A program made the translations under genes and the position numbers. A stretch of 64,000 nucleotides of DNA, taken from NCBI GenBank assembly GCA_033398695.1, contig CM065810.1:142443215-142507214 (forward strand). The letters run 5' to 3'. Below, in pieces: positions 57,906 to 64,000 of this stretch. Position 1 is the stretch's first letter. Each line of letters begins with the position of its first letter. The notes beneath the pieces are model-generated. The model was not told the origin of the DNA. It did not search any database and saw only the letters and a list, made by a program, of their open reading frames with translations. This stretch comes from Orobanche coerulescens (taxonomy: Eukaryota; Streptophyta; Magnoliopsida; Lamiales; Orobanchaceae).

Positions 57906-59466
57906 TGTTGGGGCAACATTATCAAGATCTCCTAATGTTTTAATGATGACAAATAAACCTTCGAAACATATAAAATAACAAACGGTAGCCAAAATTCCCC
58001 GAAGTCAAGACCTGCTCCTGATGCGTCACCCACGCGTCAACGTGTGGATGACGCGCCAGGCTATTGTCTTGATTCGGACGAATTTTGAAAGTCGGCTTTA
58101 CCCTTACTCGACAAATGTGGATCTTTCAATGCAGGTATGAATATGTTATGTGCTTCATTGAGAACACTCGTAACGAGTTTTAGGATTAGAGAGATCCAAC
58201 TTTTGAAACACCCGTTTACGGGAAAATGCCAACTCAAGTTTTCTAACTCTCGCCTCTAGCCAAGGCTTTTCTAAACCTAGGGAGTTTATATATTTCACGT
58301 AACTTCAAGTGAAAGCATTCATATGCTCATATCCCGTGCTTACGTCTTCTCTAATCACGTAACGGGTTTACTCCCTTATTGGTCAAACTAAGCCAAAGGT
58401 CTCTTTGCGTAAACGCATCCCTTCCCGCATGGGATATGCATTACATCAAGGCAAAGCACTTAGCTTGTTTGTACCAAGGTATTAGTTGAGAAAGTCGAGT
58501 CGTGAGAAGTCACGAGTTATGAAAGTATGGATTCTCGATGTTGAAGTTACTTGAGTATATAAGTAACCTTTGATTTTCTAAATCATCTTCTCTAAACCAT
58601 AATCATGTTTGTCAACTTCTTTCTTTCTTAATGACAACATGATTATCTTCTAATCACTTCTTTATTTATCCTAAACACCAAACTAAACCTTCAACCGTTC
58701 CAAATCTTTCATAATATCCTCTCCAATATTCTCTTATATTCCCTTACACATCCTAGTACTTGCATGTACTTCTTGTCTCCTACATTCCCACACAAAATCT
58801 CCAAAACATTCTCTTTACAACATTCTCATCCAACCATCCAAAATTCACCACACTTCATCTTCTTCATCCTAGCCATTGATTTCAAAATACACACACTCCC
58901 TCTCACAACCATCTTCACACACACTTGCCAACTAAGTGCAATCTCACACAATCTTCTCCTACACACTCATATACAACTCACACTTACACACAATCCTTGC
59001 ACAATCTCACAAACCCCAATATCTTCATTTCAAATTACACACACTTCACTCACAAACCTCTCTTCACACATAGCCAAAGAGGCTCCCCATCACATCTATG
59101 TCCTTCTTCTTACACAAACATCCAACTCACCCTTACACACTCCATACACACTTATACACACTTATACCTCAAGCTTGCACATGCCAACACACTCCCAACA
59201 CATTCTTGCACACTTTGGCACACTCCAACCTCAAGCTTGCACACTTTGGCACACTCCTTCCACACTCCCTACACACTCCTCTTTGACAACTCATTGCCAA
59301 CTCACTTGCCAACTCACATACACCCTTACACATCCAACTCATTGCCAACTCACACACAACTCACCATAGGCTCCTCTCAATCCTAGCCATCCAATTCAAA
59401 CCAAAACCATCTCAACCCTTGATCACATTCTTCCCTCTCTAACATCCACACTTCCTTTCCTCTCTT
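57906..59466 (+). repeat. LTR of SIRE-like Copia element, 3' end interrupted
   Basis: Starts TGTTGGGGCAACATTATC after the PPT. A TATA box, TATATAAG, is at 58556-58563. From about 58750 the sequence is C- and A-rich (CACACTTACACA-like), an untranslated leader with long accidental open frames. No matching CAACA end is seen before the TR-GAG element begins at 59467, so the LTR is truncated or split by that insertion. Confidence 0.65.
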
Positions 59467-60677
59467 TGTTGTGTCAAGATTTAACACCTTCCGACTGGCG
59501 ATCGCCTCCGAGGCCGAGCGACCGACTTACTGCCGAGCGGCCAAGGCAGATCTCGCGGCAAGAACTGAGCGACCGAGCCTCAACCCAGCGGACCAGCTAA
59601 ATCGGCCAAATGAAGGTCCCAGGACAAGTCCCGGTGCCGAGCGATCGACCTCAGATACGATCATCACTCGGTACTCGGCGACCGACTCCTGGCGATCGAC
59701 TAGCGGACGATCCTCTCTCGACATCTGCCAATCGACCTTTGGTGACCGACCTCTCTGGGCATCTGCCGATCGACCTTTGGTGACCGATCTCTCTGGGCAT
59801 CTGCCGATCGACCCTTGGTGACCGACCGTTGCCAACCTTCAGTGACTGACCGATGGCCATCCAGTCGGCCAAAGCCGAGCAAGCAGGACAGCACCCACGT
59901 GCAGATCCACAAAAGGCGCTGACAAACCTGTCACCTACCTCACCTACCAAAGATGGCCCAGACCTGCGAAAGGAGTTGGCGGACAAGACATGTGACTACA
60001 CTGTCGCCTACTCGACAAAGTCCGCCGAAAGCAACAACGTGGGACCTCCGTGTGATGCCAGGACGCGTCTTTGGATCCTCATTGGACCGCACGGTGGCCA
60101 CCACCGTAAGCTTTGGACTTTGGCGGGCGGCCACGTGCCCTTTAGGACGATCGCCCCATTACATTAAATGCCGAAAGGCGATCGCCCACTAGGGGACAGG
60201 GCCTCTCAGCCTCTATATATACAAGGCAGCCTTCACTTGTAAAAGGAACCGAAACTCTTCGGCACGAGACCGAGATTTTGACTCTCTAAACACTTCAGCT
60301 TCCTTCGCATTTCACACCATACAGAAGCAAACATTAAGGACTTGGCTAACATCCAACTCTTGGCAACAGCTTTCTTTCGGTCTTACTTCTCCCGGCCTTT
60401 TCTCCTCGAGCAGATTATCGGCGGGACGAAGAACACCAAGCTTCGCTCAAGAGCCGGATTAACAGAGTCTTTTTACACTCATTGTATTTAGATTTCTCTC
60501 ATTAATACTTGTATCCACGAATATTCGTATTAATAACATCTCGCGAGAGCATTCAAGCCCGGGCCTAACAAACCCGGCAAATCTTGTATTATTTATCTAC
60601 CCACGGAAGTGCTCCCGCATTTGTTTGTTGTCCGTCTTCCAACAGTATTAATCTTCGGATAAATATTTTGGGCAACA
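59467..60677 (+). repeat. 5' LTR, TR-GAG element (1211 bp)
   Basis: Starts TGTTGTGTCAAG and ends GGGCAACA. It holds a 38-bp tandem repeat (about 2.8 copies, 59721-59830, unit starting CATCTGCCGATCGACC). A TATA box, TATATATA, is at 60214-60221, followed by the probable leader. Confidence 0.88.
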
Positions 60678-60680
60678 ACA

Positions 60681-60700
60681 ATTGGCGCTAGAAGAAGGGG
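60681..60700 (+). other. Primer-binding region of TR-GAG element
   Basis: ATTGGCGCTAGAAGAAGGGG, three bases after the LTR end. The TTGGCGC start is shared with Tat/Athila-type Gypsy elements. Confidence 0.6.
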
Positions 60701-60809
60701 TTTCAACCCTCGATTTTTTATACCTACTGTCCCGAAGAACACTCACTGTTCTCGGGGCAGATATTTGAAGTGACACTCACTGCACTTCAAAAGAAACCCT
60801 TCAGAAATC

Positions 60810-61793
60810 ATGTCTTCCGCCTCCGCGTCGAAGAAAGCCGCCGTCCAGCCGGCCAAACCCCCTGTTCCGTCCCAGTCCGAGCCACAGCCGGTGGTGGAAG
60901 GTAGCCGCCGCGGTCAGAGACGCTCGATCCCGTCCCTGGACGGCGGCCCAAGCCTCTCGCTCGATCGGTTCCGAACCAAGGAACAGATCGAAGGGGCCCT
61001 GGCCGTCCTACAGGAGCGACGGAGTGCTCTCGACGCGCCTCCAGCTACCGTCCCCCCGGTCTCTCGCCGAAAGATCAAGCGGAAGCTCAAGGCACTACTG
61101 GCCGAGCGATCGCCAGGAGACTCCCGTCCGCAGGAAGAGGCGCTCGCCAGCCGGGGCACCTCTGTCTTCGATCGCACAGGCGGTGACCCGACTGGCGGCC
61201 GGGCGTCCGGCCCGGCCTACGAGACGACGGAGTTTGAGTCCGTCACCGGGAGCTCGGCCTACCCGACTCCCGAGGCGGCTGGCCGTCTGGCTCCCCCTCG
61301 CCAAATTGCCGAGGTCGGCGGTAGCGGAGCCCGGATATCGGTACACGATCGCCTAGGCTCCTGCTCCCAAAGCCGATCGGCAAGCGACCAAGCCACGGCG
61401 ATGGCTGCAATGCAACGTCAACTCAACGACATGAAGGCGCTCCTGGAATCCAGGGCAGGCGCTAAGAAGACGATCGCCGGGCCAAGCGAGCCGCTCGCGA
61501 TCGACATCGAGCTCGCCCCCGTGCAGCACAGGATCGCTCCCCCGCTAACACCCGTGTACGAGGGGCGATCGGACCCCCAAGTGCACCTGAGGAAGTTTAA
61601 CATCTACATGACCGGGTGTGGGGCATCTGACGCGACCAGATGCCGAATGTTCCCTTTGACGCTGGACGACCTCGCCCACCGGTGGTACACTTCATTGCCA
61701 CCTCGGTCCATTGGCTCCTTTAACGAGCTGGCGCACGGCTTCACTGAGTACTTTGCCACTGTGGTCGTCGGCCCGAAGGTCCCCTTCGCATGA
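60810..61793 (+). pseudogene. TR-GAG gag protein, C-terminally broken
   Basis: 327 codons from the ATG at 60810, 130 bp after the LTR. A Pro/Ser/Arg-rich N-terminal region is followed by a helical segment (AMAAMQRQLNDMKALLESRAG) and the start of the gag capsid domain (PPLTPVYEGRSDPQVHLRKF, RMFPLTLDDLAHRWYTSLPPRSI, FNELAHGFTEYF). The frame ends at a TGA at 61791-61793. A second frame from 61793 continues the domain (MMQIKRGEEESDSDYIGRV) to a TAG near 61903. Codon use is strikingly GC-rich compared with the rest of the window. Related elements must supply protease and RT. Confidence 0.82.
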
Positions 61794-62902
61794 TGCAAAT
61801 CAAGCGGGGAGAAGAAGAGTCCGACTCGGACTACATCGGCCGGGTGGACGTAATCATCCTCAATGGCGAGCCCATAAGCGATGAGACCGCCCTCTACGCG
61901 GTCTAGGAGGTTTTCGGGGTTTTTCGCCTATGTTCGGGCATCTCACGAAGACCCAACCTACGACCCACGCAGCCTTAGGGCTAGAGCCGCAGATTTTCCG
62001 GCCGAGGCAAAGGTTTCTTCTTAGCACGTGAGCAGCGCGATCGGCGCCGGGCGACGATCTCCCGCCCGATCGCAAATATCGACCTACGAATAAAGCGATC
62101 GGCAATGAGCGACGATCGGCAGTCTTCGGCCCGATCGCCGATCATCACGCTACATCATCCGCGATCGGAGGACACGATCGCCATCTACATCCGGCATATA
62201 ACATGACGGACTAAGGCATAAGATCGCCTCCACCGCACATCATAAAGCCATGGCCACTGGCGATCGATGGAACTGCCGCTTCGGCCATGCAAGGTCCTTT
62301 CGGCCAAGATCGCCCGCCTTCGTTTAAATACGAGGCCGGCGTAGTCGAGGGCTCTCCAACATTAATCGGTGGACACGATCGCTCGCCCTCAAAGGTTCAT
62401 CATCGACATGGTGAACCGGACAATGCGACGTGCCACAACCCCGTCTCAACGTACACCGTCGAGGTCGGCCATCTCCATGGCCGGCCGAGGTGGAAGCAGA
62501 GCTAACAAGCTGCGGGCGTGGAGTTGATTCATCCGACGCCGCCCGCGCAAGGACTCCTCTAGACCGAGACCGCACGCCTTTCGTTTAAATACAAGGCGAG
62601 GCGCGGCTGAGAGGACCCTCATAATAAAGTGAGTCACGAGACACTCATTGTCTTCGCGCACCAAGACACGGTCATGGGGTCGGTCCATCGATCTCCGCGA
62701 CTGTGCACGATTCCTCAAGCAAGCGAAACCACCAAGTTTCCATGGGGGATCGGCCAATGTTGTTTTTGCAGGTACAAGACCGAAAGATAGCTAAGCCAAT
62801 CGACCATGAAAGCCCAAGTCCGAAATCGTAAGTCACCTCGGAAGGTCGCGGAAGAGCCACCTCGCCCCATGTCTTCAACATAGGAGCAAGCTGGGGGGCA
62901 AT
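61794..62902 (+). other. TR-GAG non-coding interior, CGATCG-rich
   Basis: After the gag remnant no coding sequence is seen. CGATCG or GCGATCG occurs many times (dense at 62030-62290). The stretch ends in GCTGGGGGGCAATTG, a likely polypurine tract. Confidence 0.6.
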
Positions 62903-64000
62903 TGTTGTGTCAAGATTTAACACCTTCCGACCGGCGATCGCCTCCGAGGCCGAGCGACCGACTTACTGCCGAGCGGCCAAGGCAGATCTGCCGAGCAGCA
63001 ACCAGGCGACCGAGCCTCAACCCAGCGGACCAGCTAAATCGGCCAAATGAAGGTCCCAGGACAAGTCCCGGTGCCGAGCGATCGACCTCAGATACGATCA
63101 TCACTCGGTACTCGGCGACCGACTCCTGGCGATCGACTAGCGGACGATCCTCTCTCGACATCTGCCGATCGACCTTTGGTGACCGACCTCTCTGGGCATC
63201 TGCCGATCGACCTTTGGTGACCGATCTCTCTGGGCATCTGCCGATCGACCCTTGGTGACCGACCGTTGCCAACCTTGATGATCGGCCGATGGCCATCCAG
63301 TCGGCCAAAGCCGAGCAAGCGTGACGGCACCCACGTGCAGATCCACAAAAGGCGCCGACAAACTGTCACCTACCTCACCTACCGGCATGGCCCAGACTGC
63401 GAAAGGAGTTGGCGGACAAGACATGTGACTACTGACTGTCGCCTACTCGACAAAGTCCGCCGAAAGCAACAACGTGGGACCTCCGTGTGATTTCCGACGC
63501 GTCTTTGGATCCTCATTGGACCGCACGGCCGCCACCAGTGTAGCTTTGGACTTTTGGCGGCACCACGTGCCCTTTAGGACGATCGCCCGTTACATTAAAT
63601 GCCGAAGGCGATCGCCCACTAGGGGACAGGCCTCTCGGCTATATATATACAAGGCACCTTCACTTGTAAAAGGAACCGAAACTCTTCTACGAGACCGAGA
63701 TTTTGACTCTCTAAACACTTGACTTCCTTCGCATTTCACACCATACAGAAGCAAACATTAAGGACTTGGCTAACATCCAACTCTTGGCAACAGCTTTCTT
63801 TCGGTCTTACTTCTCCCGGCCTTTTCTCCTCGAGCAGATTATCGGCGGGACGAAGAACACCAAGCTTCGCTCAAGAGCCGGATTAACAGAGTCTTTTTAC
63901 ACTCATTGTATTTAGATTTCTCTCATTAATACTTGTATCCACGAATATTCGTATTAATAACATCTCGCGAGAGCATTCAAGCCCGGGCCTAACAAACCCG
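62903..64000 (+). repeat. 3' LTR, TR-GAG element (cut by window end)
   Basis: Parallel to 59467-60570. The copies differ by many small changes that cluster at CAG/CTG positions. The window ends before the LTR does. Confidence 0.88.

Larger units (their letters stand above)
59467..64000 (+). mobile_element. Gag-only Gypsy element (TR-GAG type), runs off the window
   Basis: Direct LTRs at 59467-60677 and from 62903 on enclose only 2.2 kb. The interior has a TTGGCGCTAG primer region and one gag gene, then GATC-rich non-coding sequence and a purine tract (CTGGGGGGCAATTG) before the 3' LTR. No pol. Non-autonomous LTR elements with only gag have been named TR-GAG. The left flank 5-mer is CTCTT; the right one lies outside the window. 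Confidence 0.82.

Noticed and set aside
58764..59369. Long open frame of about 200 codons in the SIRE-like LTR
   Set aside because: It results from C/A-rich simple sequence with few stops; the neighbouring frames are open too, and the translation is Ser/Thr/His/Pro repeats without domain.
60914..61177. Minus-strand frames opposite the TR-GAG gag
   Set aside because: Shadow frames of the GC-rich gag gene.

Overview
This window is plant nuclear DNA, almost certainly from a eudicot. It is nearly all transposable elements nested inside one another. Support comes from spliced, intron-bearing element genes, plant-type Copia and Gypsy polyproteins, a CACTA element, Stowaway- and hAT-type elements, LTRs with TATA boxes and tRNA primer sites, and a fragment of plant phosphoethanolamine N-methyltransferase. 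The antisense gag-like gene at 19.3-21.8 kb is of a type I associate with Asteraceae genomes, but family-level assignment is only a guess. No ordinary intact host gene was found.

Layout, left to right. (1) 0.2-1.1 kb: a MITE-like element. (2) 1.2-9.1 kb: a non-autonomous hAT element (8-bp TSD CTTATGTT) containing a Stowaway MITE and a 6.9-kb LTR element with no recognisable genes (TSD ATTGT). (3) 9.8-15.2 kb: a CACTA element with subterminal 20-bp palindromes, tRNA-like hairpins and one broken spliced gene. Its right end is lost against (4) a 5'-truncated Copia element (15.2-19.3 kb) whose RT catalytic centre is deleted. (5) 19.3-55.8 kb: the remains of one minus-strand Tat/Ogre-like Gypsy element (antisense spliced gene at the left, gag and 5' LTR at the right, no pol). 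Two LTR elements went into it, and two copies of a 9.6-kb Del/Tekay-type chromovirus went into those. (6) 55.9-59.5 kb: the 3' end and LTR of a SIRE-like Copia element. (7) 59.5-64 kb: a gag-only Gypsy element (TR-GAG type), cut by the window end.

Main finding 1. Positions 37085-42453 are inverted. The two chromovirus copies (27423-37084, plus; 42454-52070, minus) carry each other's target-site duplications. CCGTA lies left of copy A and, reverse-complemented, left of copy B. TCGGT lies right of A and, reverse-complemented, right of B. Two other elements split by the event (a short-LTR Copia-like carrier and a 1.5-kb-LTR element) regain matching TSDs (TTGTG; AAGAG) and LTR lengths (219/219; about 1519/1517 bp) only if this segment is flipped back. 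The cause is most simply recombination between the two inverted chromovirus copies.

Main finding 2. The Copia-like carrier (21945-27422 plus 41346-42453) has no pol genes but holds gene cargo. In sense is the first 44 codons of a phosphoethanolamine N-methyltransferase fused to an unrelated tail. In antisense are a LOG-like (cytokinin-activating-enzyme family) reading frame and a small basic zinc-finger reading frame that resembles plant RNA-virus cysteine-rich proteins. This multi-gene-capturing LTR element, with a primer site that seems to match the anticodon loop of tRNA-Ile, is the best candidate for something undescribed.

A caution. Differences between near-identical repeat copies often fall at CAG/CTG motifs. 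That pattern could be base-calling error at methylated CHG sites, so some frameshifts in the young elements may not be real.
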